Shown here piece by piece: positions 34,191 through 47,935 of a stretch of DNA of 64,000 nt. The stretch comes from Elysia chlorotica (taxonomy: Eukaryota > Mollusca > Gastropoda > Plakobranchidae). The translations under genes and the position numbers were made by a program. Where the stretch lies: contig RQTK01000232.1 in the NCBI GenBank assembly GCA_003991915.1, positions 362,912 through 426,911 of the forward strand. The letters are read 5' to 3'. How positions within the stretch are numbered: the stretch's first letter is position 1; every line of letters begins with the position of its first letter. The notes beneath the pieces were generated by a model. It made no database searches. It saw only the letters and a program-made list of their open reading frames with translations, and was not told the origin of the DNA.

Positions 34191-37100
34191 TACATAAAGA
34201 AATCTTTGAGAAACTTAGGTGAAATAAAACTTATCAAATGATCCTTTTATTCTCATGGGGATCCATCATACAAGCAGAATCTGTATGTTTCTCTCCATAG
34301 TTAAGTTTAAACATTGAGATAATAACAATAAATAAAGAAAACCAAATCATCAAAACAGTTTTTTTCCTCACAAGTTTTATTTTTGCTGTTTTATTTTTTT
34401 ATACTTTTATGGAGCGCAAACATACACAAGCCGAAAACGACACAAAAATGGAGATATAACATAAGAAAAATGCGTACACTTGGAAACGTAACAAAAAGAG
34501 CAAAACATAACCTGGAACCTGAGGGAGGGCAGGAGAAGATAACTCAAAGTGAACAGTATTTGGGTCTGTCTGTATGGAGCTTCACATCCAGAACACAAAA
34601 TTAATCATCAAGTCAAACATAAAACCAAATGCTAGAACTAAGAGCAAGGAAATCTCCTACACACAAAACTTATATCTAGGTTTTGTATATGTATGTAATT
34701 GTATTATACCAATGTGTCAGTGCCAGAGCACTAAGAATTAAAAAATTGAACCCTGAACTTAATATACCAGCCTGAGATAGCCATGCCAATTTTGTACATC
34801 TTCACATGTTTTAGATCAGGAATAAATAAATAGCAGTAATACGATAATAGTATAGATGATACATAACCTTCAAGGAAATTTTTCTACCGTGTCCAAGCTA
34901 CAAAAATTGGTCCTAATACTACATAAATGAGTTACGATAAACAAGAGAGTTGTTTTTTTTTATATCTGTAATGAGAGAGGATACAATGTTACATGTATTA
35001 GCCAGTGGGAACAACCGGAAGATCTGACAAATGAAGAGATACAGATCACAATAGTATAATATCACTCCCCCCTTCCATCCCCCCAAAAACAACAACAACC
35101 AAACCAGCTAAATAAAAACCCACCACCACTAAAGTCTGGAAGCTCTAATATCCTTATAATACGAGGTGAAGAGCCAAGGACATGGAGAAAGATGGAATGA
35201 GTGATATAAGTATTGTGCTGTCTTCCATCGAAATGCGAAACACATCATGCTCAAACCAACGTGAAAACTGATTTACTTATCAGCAGTTTGTTGTGAGCGA
35301 GATGGAGGGAGCGGAAGACTGATACAATAATTATTATCTCAACAAAATTTCCAGTTCTTTTCACATGCCTGGTAGTCTTCAAAGTAAACAATTTAACCAG
35401 ATGATGCTTCCAGGTAAGTCTTTTAGTGGACAGAAAAAAAAAAGCCTTCATTTGGCAAAGTTTCCTATTCATTACTGGGTTTAAGAAAATCAGATACTGT
35501 GACCGACCAACACACCTTACAGCTCCACACAGAACTAACATTTTGTGGTTTTTGTGAAATTGTAAACTTAACACTGAAAAGAAACAGAAAAAGAAAGACT
35601 TGGCTGCAATTCCCAAAATGAAAAATTTAGAAAAACAAAACAAAATGAACTACCATTTCTATTCGAACAGTCTTTATGCTCATAAATATTGAAAAAAGAA
35701 ACAAAAGGAAATTTATGTAGCAGTTATGAATCAGACAGAGTAAAAACAATGACACTTTCAAGCTATCTAGAAAGAAAATAAACTACAACGAAAAAGATTA
35801 AAAAATTGATATCAACAACAACATTTTTTTGCTTGAAGTCATTAAGGATTATGGGTAAAAGAAAAAAAATTACATAAAAAAAAAAAAACAGACATGGGTG
35901 AGCAATGGCATGGGCATAAAAAAATATAAAATAAACCAAGACAAGCGGGGTTAAAAATTGCAAGAGTACTACAGGTTTTGAAATACTATAACTATTGATA
36001 ACCCTAAACAAGAAAGCCAAACTCACTAAAACTCTTCTAACAGGGAGACAATTTTTTGAAGTTTATCTGATGAACAAGTTATTCTTGAAGGTAACCCCAT
36101 TGTTCTGAAAGCAGAGTGTTTAGATAATCAATTTGACCCTCACAATACACATATTGAACCCAACTGGCATGATTTGGGCAAAGCTCATTTTAAAATGGAT
36201 ACAGCATTAAAACAGCTTGAATAAATTGTAAGTCTATAAACACAAAAACTGTATTTTTAACAGAGCACAGTACGAACAATACCTCCATAAACAAAGAGTA
36301 ATTAATGTATGAGTAATACAGCAACACCTCAGCTTTTGTATTGCACAACGGAGATTAACTTGATGAAGTGAAATGGGATAAAAGATTAAGACCTATTTAA
36401 ACGGCGAAACAGAGTTTAAACCAAAGTAGGGTGACAAGTGACATGTCGTGTGTGACGCAGGAAAACCTGAGAAGAACGTTTCAAGCTTGTGACACCAGAC
36501 TACACACATAGCACAGGCAGATACAAGAGACGGGACAGCACCAGAAGCTCTTCGCAACTTGGAGATAAAAACTTCTACAACAGCGGCCTCTACTTTAAAC
36601 TGCTTCAGAAATCTACATGCATTTGACTTTCAGCTGGTCTTTTTTTTTTATTTTTATTAAATTGAAACTCTGCATGTAAATTCGGCAGATTTTAACCAAC
36701 TCTAAATTCTTGCTGGTAGGGAACTCTGGACTATTAGTTCTCCTATTTGTTAAAGAGTTCCTCTCTATCAGTTCTCCTGCTTGTTAAAAAGTTCCTCTTT
36801 ATTTATATTTTTCTCAACACATCAAACAAAGGAAAAGTATGATGCATTGCTATAGCTAGGAGGCCACTGCATACTGTGTCACCTAGAAGTACCAATACAC
36901 TGCATAACTATGAATGATCATGAGGAGCTGGAACTTGTAATCTCCGGTAAAGTAAGTTAGAGCGGGAATGGATTGAGAATATTGCACATAGAAGCAGTGG
37001 CATGTACAGGCATGAGTCATGGGGCGAGTCACTGGCAAAAAAAAAAAAATTAAAGTTCTCTTACATACAGCATGGCTGAAAAAAGGAACACCCAAAAGAT

Positions 37101-37387
37101 ATTATAGCTCTCACCTAACTTTTTTTGTTATGGGTATTATAAAACATATTTTCAGTTATCTTTTCATGCTCGACGCTGATTTTAAAACAAAAAAAAAAAT
37201 TGAATATTTTATACAATTTAACTAAACTGCATCCTATTTTTTGTTGTTGGCAGATTTCTAAATCCGAGTGAATCTCCACACAAATGTAACATGTAAATAA
37301 ATGTATGTACAGTGATCCACATGTTGAGAGGTCACAAAGTTACCACATTGTTACACTGTTCATAGATGATTATAGTGATGATGATGA

Positions 37388-37550
37388 GGGCCTGTTTATT
37401 TAGCTTTGTGACGCACGACGATACACAAACATCATGCCACAGAAACGTAGGGAGTCCACGGTGAGACAGACCAGCCAAGCATGGAGAAGCCAGGACACAA
37501 CAACCAGGCGCTGAGAGATGAACAAATCCACTAAGCTACCGGTACACGAG
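37388..37550 (-). mobile_element. Probable second SINE family (tail CAAAGCTAAATAAA)
   Basis: In minus sense ACCGGTAGCTTAGTGGATTT holds a perfect A box, with a B-box-like GGTTGTTGTGTCC downstream, and the element ends GTCACAAAGCTAAATAAACA. The same tail (TTTACAAAGCTAAATAAAGA) occurs alone at 53331-53360. Confidence 0.45.
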
Positions 37551-37870
37551 TTAAAATTCATACAGAAATATACACATTCTCTCTTAAACTTCTCTACCTA
37601 GGTGCCTTTCGGTTTGTACTGCCACATGCCTATTCATAATATCTGGAATAAATATCCAAGATGAACAATAAAAACATCCTGAGCATGAAAGGATCAGAAG
37701 CAGTCACAATGTGAATTGAACACTGTTAGTTACTTATGATTGATGTGGTTGGTGTCTGTTCATAGTGAGACAAGTTCAGTCATTGAAAAATGAAGTTGAA
37801 CATCCTTTCGCTCATATTCACTAATAGATGGTTATATCAATAAAAAACAAAACAAAAAAAAACAAAAAAA

Positions 37871-38105
37871 CTATAATAATAATAATTATTGATAAACCTG
37901 TTAGCTCTCGCGCTGATGGTTTCAATTTACTTCTAGTCTATACATTTTAGATGAAAAAAAAACAACCACATTTGAAATCTGTTAAAAACTATAATAATAA
38001 TAATAATAATAATTATTGATAAACCCGTTAGCTCTCGCGCTGATGGTTTCAATTTACTTCTAGTCTTTTAGATGAAAAAAACAACAACATTTGAAATCTG
38101 TTAAA
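37871..38105. repeat. 118-bp tandem duplication
   Basis: Both copies run CTATAATAATAATAATTATT, GATAAAC(C)CGTTAGCTCTCG, CGCTGATGGTTTCAATTTAC, to GAAATCTGTTAA. They differ by a few substitutions and AAT-repeat length. It lies in the probable 3' UTR. Confidence 0.93.
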
Positions 38106-39614
38106 TTACTGCAAGTGTGACTTAGTTTTCACATGCCAATTCACAGAATCCGGCAAACCAATACAATTTATGTTAATAGCCTTTATAGAATATCTACAAA
38201 GTAACTAATATTCAGAACAAAAATTCAAAATTTCTAGGAGAAAACAAAACAGCATAACATAATAGTATTACAATGCATCTATATTGACAGCATGAAGAAA
38301 AAAGACATACAACCAACTGTCTTTGATGATATTTTCATGAGTACACAATGAGCACAAGCAGATAAAAATGTCAAAATATAAACCAGTTCTCCCTCAAAGT
38401 TTGTGAGACGGGACCGGAGATTGATCCCGCTCAATGATTCCAGTCCCAAAATAAAAATCAGGTATACATGTGTGTATCCTGACAGGGTGTACAGAACTAT
38501 CCAATAGCCTGCTTTGCCTGATGGTTAAAATATTTACTATAGTGAAACTGCGACAGGCGACGCAAAACAAAGTAGCTAAACAATTATGCTCTGCCTTGAT
38601 GATTTCAAACACAAATACAGCGACTGTGTTGCTGCAAAACAGGCTCATGGTTTGCTTGTAAGTTTACAAGAGTAGCAAATTGATTTTGGCTATTGAATTC
38701 TGGTACCTTTACTTAACATCCAAAACAATTATGGCAAAGTAATCAAAATATAATAGCATAATTAAGAGAAGAAATGAATAAACATTGTACATACATATCA
38801 ATATACATATATATGTAGATAATTATATAAATCATAGATATCATAATTATTATGACAAGCTTATTTCTATTTATACAAGATCACAGCCAATGATGCGAAG
38901 AATTTTGTAAAATGATTAAAAAAAAAAGGTTTGAGAAGCTAGGAAACAAGGTGTAATTATGGGAGCTGTTTCACAGAACGTCCAATGTATGATTACATAT
39001 TTTACAGAGTTGGTGAAAAAAACTGAATCTAGGAAAAACAATATCAAAGTTTGGAGTCAATCCCCAAAATTAAATTCACGATTTGTACAAAGATTTCAAC
39101 AAGTTTTTTACAATAATTACCCAACGTGATACTTCAGAATTCAAGAGAAAGACTCATCATTAAGTTAAAATAAACATTTTAAGTAGGTTTTTAATTTAGA
39201 GCCAGAGTGTAAAATGCCTTTTTGGTACCTTACAAACGAAGAAGAATTTGCACTAAGACTGAAGTTGTTTTTGAATTCTTTTTTTGCAGGACAAAACTCA
39301 AAAGTTTCATTCTGTGATTCATGATATGTAGGGCGAATGAGGCTTTGTCATGGGAAGCTTTGCCTTCACTACAAAAAAAAAACAACGAAAACTATGAGAT
39401 ACAAGAAAGTCATTGTATGTAAGATATGAGGGTATAGCATTTCCAATGCATTGACGTATCATTTAAACAAGCCGAAAAACACCCTTTTGAAAGCAATAAA
39501 AATACTGAGAGTGAATCAACATCATAGGAAAACACAAGTTAGAGCAAACATCGTCATGAGAAAACTACTGACAAGTATCAGCCATCTCGGTGTAACCTGT
39601 CCAAGTCTGTTTAC

Positions 39615-39696
39615 CCATCAGTCAAGACTATGACGCTCTATATTCACTGATCAATCCATCAGTCAAGACTATGATGCTCCATATTCATTGATCAAT
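39615..39696. repeat. 41-bp tandem duplication
   Basis: CCATCAGTCAAGACTATGA followed by GATCAAT-ended sequence occurs at 39615-39655 and 39656-39696, with four differences. Confidence 0.93.
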
Positions 39697-40834
39697 ACTT
39701 GGGATCCAGTTGGAAATGAAACTGACATATTCGCCATGGCATCATGCTCAAGTTGAGATGGCTTATTTAAAGAAGGGATTTAAAAAATTTCCTTAGCCTG
39801 ATCATTGCGACAATTTATGTTTTAATTCCATTAACAACTTTTAACATAAAATGCATTCCGGTAAGCAATTTTATATATATTACCCGACTCTCAGCTTGTA
39901 TCTCCTGCTCGAATCAAGGCTCAGCCTCGTAAATGGATTAAACTGAGTGGAGAGCTACATTTTCTGTCATATTTCATGTCATGGCAGATCTATATTTCAC
40001 ACAATGACTGACACTCGTCATAGGACAAACCAGCATCATCATGGATTGGCATCTTTATCAAAATCAACATAGGATGGTGATACTGGCCATCGTTAAATCA
40101 ACACAGGCTTGACAAAAAGCTTTTGACTACGTAAGAGACATACGAGTAAGCATCATATTCTGTCACTGTCACCAAATATTGCACATCAGAGAGGAGGGGG
40201 AAGGTGTGGATGAGTAAATAATCACAATATGCAATGGTTCTTTGATGATCAATAGATGATGTAAATGTGACAGCAAAAACTTCAAAACATTGAGTGGTCT
40301 AGTTCTTTGAGAAATATTGCCTAAGCGCTAAAACCTCTGATGAAAGGCGATTGCTCAATCACAAACATGATGTGAAAAACAGAGGAGGCTCCACACTGGC
40401 ATCACACATGAAGGATCCGACATTCGGTGGATGTGTTTGTATGCTACGACTAACTTTAACTATACATAAGACCCAGATCAATAATCGGAAAAAAAAACAC
40501 AATTCAACCTCAAGTCAAGAATCACAATAATCAACAAAGTTTTTTTCCCCTTCAATATCACGATTAAAACATAAATAAATAAAATATCCACCACAGAAGA
40601 TACCCTGATGAAAAAATGTAATGAATGCTTCATAATCACAGTCCTGCTCACAATTATTGTCAAACTTAATCTGCGATTTGGTCATGCTGTGAGAATGGAG
40701 AAGCATAGACAATGCGTGATGAATCGTCGGTGTGGAGTAAGGGACGAGAGCTCTATTGGATGACTGCGATTGACTCGAGCCTCGGGTAGAGCTCAGTCCA
40801 AAGGGGGGCATAACTCTAGCCTCTCTGCCGAGCT

Positions 40835-40874
40835 TCAGATCTGGATAGGCTGTTTCCTGCGGGAGAGCTTTGAT
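40835..40874 (-). CDS. unc-104: unc-104 final coding exon and stop codon
   Basis: The acceptor GTTTGGTTTCAG precedes ATCAAAGC. With AG from exon 20 it reads [13 protein letters not shown]-stop (TGA at 40835-40837). Vertebrate KIF1A/KIF1B end ...GTIRSKLSRR followed by a short variable tail, so the C-terminus is complete. The 3' UTR continues below 40835. Confidence 0.96.
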
Positions 40875-41333
40875 CTGAAACCAAACATAAAACCGATAGG
40901 AACTCAAATACAATGTATTATAATGCTGATCAAACTGAAATACCACTAAGTTGGTCCAGATAGTCTTGCACAAGAAAAAAGAATTATACAAGAAGATCAA
41001 TCTGTACATGGTGTGCAACAGAGATAAGCAATTACAGAGAGAAGGAGTGACAGAGAGAGAGACAGACAGACAGAGAGAGGAAAAGAGAGAGACGGACAGA
41101 GACAGAGAGACAGAGACAGAAAGACAGAGAGACAGAGAGAAAGAGACAGGGAGAGAGAAAAGATAAAAAGAAAGAGAGAGTGAGTGAGAGAAGAGAGAGA
41201 GATAGAAAGAGAGACAGAGACAGAAAAACAGAGAGACAGAGACAGACAGACAGAGAGAAAGAGACAGGGAGAGAGAAAAGATAAAGAGAAAGAGAGAGTG
41301 AGTGAGAGAAGAGAGAGAGGGAGATAGAGAGAA

Positions 41334-41376
<43 letters not shown>

Positions 41377-44300
41377 AGGGGAAAGAAAAGACCAGCCAGC
41401 CCACCTGATCTGTCCGGCCAGGAGAGGGTTGATGGCGTAGAGCCAGTCGTGGAAATCTTTGTCGTCGATGCTCTGGAGCAGGAAGCACCGGTGCTTGGTC
41501 ATCACGGAGAAAGCATTCTGGGTCTGGGAACCAGAGGGATTTGTCACAGGTTATTGTCAAGCCACTGAAAGTTAGTGAGTCATTGAGTTTGTTTTATCGC
41601 ACGTCAGCACGGTAACGGCTATGTTGTGCCCATGATGTCCTAAGACAGTTAATGCATTATAATAATACTAGTAGCAACGGTGACTCCTTTATTTGTCTGA
41701 GTAGTAAAAACATAACAATTGTGCGTGAAAAGTTTGGTTACAAGTGAAGGGTATATACAGTAGTGTAAGAAAATATTAGAATTGTCGTTGTTGTTGCTTA
41801 GTGTCCAACGTCAGCACTATATAGGCTATATTGTGGATGGACCCCAAGAATAACATCTGACAAGTTTACATGCTGCCACACAGAGATGAAGCAGGGATAC
41901 CATGACTCTGTCTTAGTCTGTCACAGAAAAGATTCAAAACCTAAAATTTACAAACTAGGTTGCTCTACGATCAGTCTTGTTAATAACATAAAAAATAGAA
42001 GATCATTTGCTTTTATTCTAGATATAATCATATTCATTTACAGGCAAATATATTTGTTTCACCCAAAAAGGTAAAGACAGATTGAATAGCTTAACCAAAT
42101 CTAAACTCAGAGAAATAAAAAGGGATTTTTCATATAATAATAATTATGAGGTATTTTAAGCTTTTGGTGAAAAAATCATTTGCAATACAATAAACAAGTT
42201 TCATTAAAAAATCCAAATCAGCAAATTAAAAAAAAAATTATGTTAAAAACAAAGCATTTCAACTCAAGTTTGTTAGAAAAATAAGTTTCTGAAAACCAAA
42301 CAAACAAAAATTTAGCCCACATTTTATTACATTGAAATCAAAAGGGTTAGAAAAATAAAATATCATGCCAAATACTAAGGAACTATAAACATTGTAAAAA
42401 AAAAAAAAGAAAAAAGAAATAAATACAATTCTATAAAAATCCACATGAACAACCATAATGATATATAATATACTGCCAATGTTTGCTCTTGAAAATGAAA
42501 ACTCTTAGATAAGAAAAAGACAACAAAAATAAAATTGTGTCCCACACCAATACAGATCCGACTATTGTTGACCACTGCTGTGAAATCATAGGGGTGGGAG
42601 TTTGAACATGGGAAGTGGGTCGGCCTAAGATTAACCCGATAGCATAGGCCCACGAACCAGGGAGATCTAGGAACTCTCCTATGTGAAATGCTTACAGAAG
42701 CCCCTTGTTTATCTTCTTTGTTATCTTCTTGTTGATCCTCTGGTTTATCTTCTTGTTGATCTGGTTTATCTTCTTTTTCATCTTCTTGTTTATCTTCTTG
42801 TTCATCTTCTTTTTCATCTTCTTGTTTATCTTCTTGTTCATCTTCTTTTTCATCTTCTTGTTGATCTTCTTGTTTATCTTCTTGTTCATCTTCTTGTTCA
42901 TCTTCTTGTTGATCTTCTTGTTTATCTTCTTTTTCATCTTCTTGTTTATCATCTTCTTGTTGATCTTTTTGTTGATCCAGTTCAGTAGGTTCCCCCATCT
43001 GTAACAGCATCTCTGATCAAACCTTGCACTAAAAAACATTCCTAATTCTGGCAAGGTCTAAATTATCTGTGATCAAATTTTCTTTTAGACATAGACATTA
43101 CCATACGAAGTATTGGTTTTGTGATCTGAAGAGAATTTTATCATGCAATACCTAAAAGAAAAGGTATGACACATCTTTAACCACCTGATTGCTCACTTAA
43201 CATTTTTTGGAGATGTCAGATTAGCAGTTAAAATTTGCCATTTTTTCTTCCTCGTTTAGTATTGCAGAAAATTTAGTCAAAATCAGTGATGGCTAGTGAT
43301 AAAAATTGAAGCAAATATGTCTAGTCAACAGTTTGTTACGGACTGATGGATTCGCCAGGTAAATCCACATTTAACACTTAAAAAAGAAGCCATGTTCAGA
43401 GAGATCGTTTTTGGCCTCTGCGCAGTCTGACAGGGGAGGCAAGTGTAAAAATGTATCATCCCTAAATGTTCCGGTGTACTTAAGATATACATGAATGGCT
43501 TAACAGAAAAACATCTGATGCAAGAAAACAACTTTTTCCTTTGGTTTTTCAGCCTTAACTTATAGATTTTTAACTCCTGATTTTACGACATCTTTGTGAT
43601 TTGTTTCAGTTTCAATCTAATTTGAGCATATGACTTGATCGTCATCCAGCGTCTGCACACAAATCGAAAAAGGAAAAGTTAACAGCTGCAATGTAAAAAT
43701 GTCCAGCGCCTGAAACAAACAGGTTCTCTAGACAACATCATAGATTGATACACCAAGCATCAACATTTTAGGTGTGAGTGAAGTTAGATGGCCATGGGGC
43801 AGGTTACCTACAATCAAAAATACAGAGTCAGAGTAATACACTCAAGAGGCACAAGACAAGAGAAAGGTGTTGGAATTATAATGGATCGAGAAATCGGAGA
43901 GACAGTAAAAGGATCCTATCCGCTGCTAATAAAGCTTAAGGGAAAACCTTGAGACCTCAACACCATTCAGCAAGAAGGAGCGAAGACACATAAACATTTC
44001 ATGAAGAGTAATATGAGTCACAAGGTCACAATTTTGACCACAAGACACTTTGATTATCACGGGTGAGTTTAATGCTAGAGTAGTATCAGCAAGAATGAAT
44101 GACATAGTGGGATTTCATAGACTTGGCATCAGGAATAAACAAGGAGAAAATGAGAAGAATGGCGTCAAGCTCACAATCTTTTCATTGATAATTCTTTGTT
44201 GCAACAACCACCGAGGAAGACAATTTAAACTGAAACTCAAGAAAACTGGAGGCATGACCACAATCATCAAACTAAACATAACAATGAGTTGAGTAAAGCT

Positions 44301-47300
44301 TGCACATCTAAAGACAACTAGAAATGATCCATGGAATTTGCAGTAAGAGAAAAATGACAAGAAAAGATAAAAGACAGACAAACAAGATGGTTTATGATAG
44401 GGAAAGTGAAAGAGGCAAAAGCATAGATGGAGATGTGTTTGAGAAGTTACATGATTGCCAACACTGCAAAGCACGGCACTTGATGTCAAGATTTGAGTCA
44501 TGTTAGAGATGCTGCCTACCTTGAGCAGCGCCTGCTGGTCCTCGGAGTACTCGATGTTTGCCGTGGCCAGGTTGATGATTCCGCGCACGACCGGGTCTTT
44601 CTCCGTGTTGTAGATGTAGACATACGGGCGGCGCACCACCTGGCACAAACAAGCACAGGTTGTACATGCAGTTCACAATCAATGTAAATTGATTGCATGA
44701 TTTCTTATATATATTTTAAGCACTTATCAAACACCATATGAAATAAGTTACAAACTCTCAACCCTATTAAAATCATTATTGATAAACCAAAAGAATGCAT
44801 GTCGTAGAAGTAACTGTGTTAGTCAGGGGAACAGAAATGACATGAATCATATTACTTGTAATGCTAATGATGCCTGTACTACTAAAATGATAGAAACAAA
44901 AGTATGGTAATGACAAGAAAACTGCTGCTGCTTCCACTACATTTACTCTAGATTAGATTTTAAAGAGGCAGACCATTGGAATAATAAGGAGTACAAACTA
45001 TTTAAAGTTATAACTAAAAATACTTTTTTTTTTAGCTATCAGTGATTGGTAGAAAGCTTGAAATGAAAATGAACGAAAAATAATTGTGCTTCGTTGGATT
45101 AGAACCCTTGACTTGTACTTGATCCGTTTCGACACACAAAGAGAACATTGTTAAAACCAATAGACCACTACGCCTCTAGCTCTAAATAATTTGTAATTTA
45201 TCCCGATTGTTTAAGTAATGGTAGTAACGGCAGTAGTAAGCAGTAGTAACAGTAGTAGTGGTAACAGCAACAGCAGCATCAAGCTCTACGCTAGCACTGA
45301 CCACCCAGCGCTTGATCCAGCCGTTGCTGTGATCCTCCAGGAAGTTGAGGTATCCGCGCCGCGAGACCACCGGGCTGGGCCTCGTCTCCTCGATGTCCGC
45401 CACAAACATGGGACTGTCCAGGTTGATGGCCTTGATCGGCAGCGAGAGTTTGCGGTCGGGGGCGTCGCCAGACGGGGATGGGGAGCTCGTCAGCAGGCTG
45501 TCGTACGACTTGCTCGCTTGGATTGGCACCGCTCTGGGCAGCCAATAAAAAAAAAGGTTCTTAGAAAATTCATTTACTAAAAAAAAACAACCGCGAACAT
45601 TCATAAAGCTTCTTACAAAATTCATTCACTAAGATAACCCCAGGAAATTCATGAAGCTAATCAAAATGAAGATTCTTACATTTATGTCCTTCATAAAAAA
45701 AGATCTAGGAACCTCATGAAGTCAATAATAATAAAGCTTCTTACAAATTTTCTTCATTAATTGAACTACGAAACTCGTGAAGCTAAATCTACAAAGATTT
45801 AGCATCATTAATTTCCATGTAAAACAAAAAATTACCAAAATATGCCTCATTTTAATAATTTAATGATTAAGAGTAAACATTATCATTGGCAAAATATGCT
45901 GGTATGATACAAATTTATTAAGACAGTGAACCGATGACAGTTTTGACTCCTCACTTGATGAGATCGGAGGCCATGGAGCTGGTGAGGCTGGTGCCCAGGC
46001 TGTCCGAACTGCCCTCGCTCTCCTCAGAGGTGGCTGTGGTGGTAGAGCTCATCATGGCGTCCATCTGGACAGGACAGTTCAAAACCAATGTGTATTAAAG
46101 GCATAAGTTAAATGAACTTGTTACTTTGAATGTATACATGAGTGTATTTGGCTCACGATGTGGCCACAGAGAAAAACCAAACATAATTACAGCAAGGAAA
46201 CTTGTTAGAATAAGGAGAAAATTTGAACTGGATTGCTGAAATAATAGAACCATTAACAGTTCTACAGTTCTAGTAACATTGTCTGCCCCAATGTCAGTAG
46301 TGAAGTATTCCTTAAGCAGTTCTAGTAACTTAGAGAAACCTGCTCGGGGCTTACCTTGACCGGGGCGGGCTTGAGGGGTAGGAGGCTTACCTTGACCGGG
46401 GCGGGCTTGAGGCTTACCTTGACCGGGGCGGGCTTGAGGCTTACCTTGACCGGGGCGGGCTTGAGGGGTAGTCTCCCCTGCAGCATGAGGCGCACACACT
46501 TGGCCGCCAGCTCCTTCTCCGGCTCACCGTCCGTCCTCAGGTCGAGGCTCTCCCCGCGTGGCAGGAACTTGTGCTCCACTTCCTTCTCCTTCACGTCCAC
46601 GTCTTTCGGGTTTTCGTCAGATTTACCCGTCGGAGTCACGGCCATGTTCTCCAGGAGCTTGTGGGAGCGCTGGCCTTCGACCTGAGGGGAGATTAGAGGG
46701 AAGTCACAGAAGCAAAAAGGGGGGACCTGTCGATGTATAGGATCCCTCGGGGGGAACTAGGAGACGTTAAACCTGGAAAGAGAGAGAGGGTGAATTTCTC
46801 TCTCTCTCTCCAGAAAACGAAAAGGTGAGAGAGAAAGCCCAAGGGTCCAAGAGTAGAACATTCACTTTCTATGGAGAAGTACGGTTTGATCTCTGTTCTG
46901 ACCAAGTAACTAACTTCCCACTCAGAGTCCTGTCACCATAATTATGGGATTTTTATCACATAAAACTAGGAGAGAGAGCTCTGCTTGCTCTGAACTCTGA
47001 ATAAGTAGGTTGGGAAACTAAGAATACTGGTGACAAAGAAACAAAAAGACATTTTTTCTACAAAAAGGTGGCATCAGGCTTCCCATTACAAATCCTATAA
47101 TAACTCCACTTCCACGTTAAGTCCACCTCAGGAACATTTTCCTGCCTCGCCTCCCCATCATCCACATGATGAAGTATACTACATCTATTTCTTCTAATTC
47201 TTTTTGGAATGAAGTTGTTCAGTTGTTAGAGTGCAGACATAAGCTGCTTCTAATCAGTCCCTGGTTCGATACACTAAACCGACCAACTTGTTCCCTCAAG

Positions 47301-47705
47301 AAGAAGAAGAAGAAGAGGAAGAAGAACAACCACAATAAAAACAGCAACAGCAACAACAACAACAACAGGAACACCAACAACTATATTTACAACAATAACG
47401 GTGTGTCTCACCTTGGCTTGGCGGTTCACAATCTCCTTGTCCAGCTTACTGAGCTCCGACGTGCGGTTTTGCTCAGACAACGTCTCGCGAAGCAAGAGTG
47501 CATGCCTTGTCTTCTCCACCTGTTGCGAAAAAGAGATTAAAAAAAATTTTTAGGTCCAACTGTTCAGATTATCTATCTACTGTATATGATGACACCCTTT
47601 TTACCGATATGGAGATATGGCATGATGTCTGTCTATTTCTGTCCCAATTTCTTTGGCTCTCTCTCCCATTCCCTATCTTCTCTCTTTCTGTCTCATTTCT
47701 CTCCC

Positions 47706-47765
<60 letters not shown>

Positions 47766-47787
47766 CCTCTCTCTCTCTATCTTTCTG

Positions 47788-47850
<63 letters not shown>

Positions 47851-47851
47851 T

Positions 47852-47935
<84 letters not shown>

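Larger units (their letters stand above)
33100..40834 (-). other. Probable long 3' UTR / downstream region of unc-104
   Basis: No coding exon is visible. The block is unique and A/T-rich with few microsatellites, in contrast to the repeat-dense DNA below 28 kb and the CT/GA tracts in the introns, which fits a long neuronal 3' UTR. Minus-strand AATAAA hexamers occur for example at 34376-34381, 34390-34395, 34246-34251 and 36796-36805, so the true end cannot be chosen. It contains duplications at 37871-38105 and 39615-39696, a hairpin at 33819-33919 and SINE-like pieces at 34115-34190 and 37388-37550. The extent is inference. Confidence 0.4.

Noticed and set aside
44115-44519. Open continuation of unc-104 exon 19 into the intron
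   Set aside because: The conserved KIF1 sequence stops exactly at the GTAGGC donor, and the continuation is antisense to a LINE relic.
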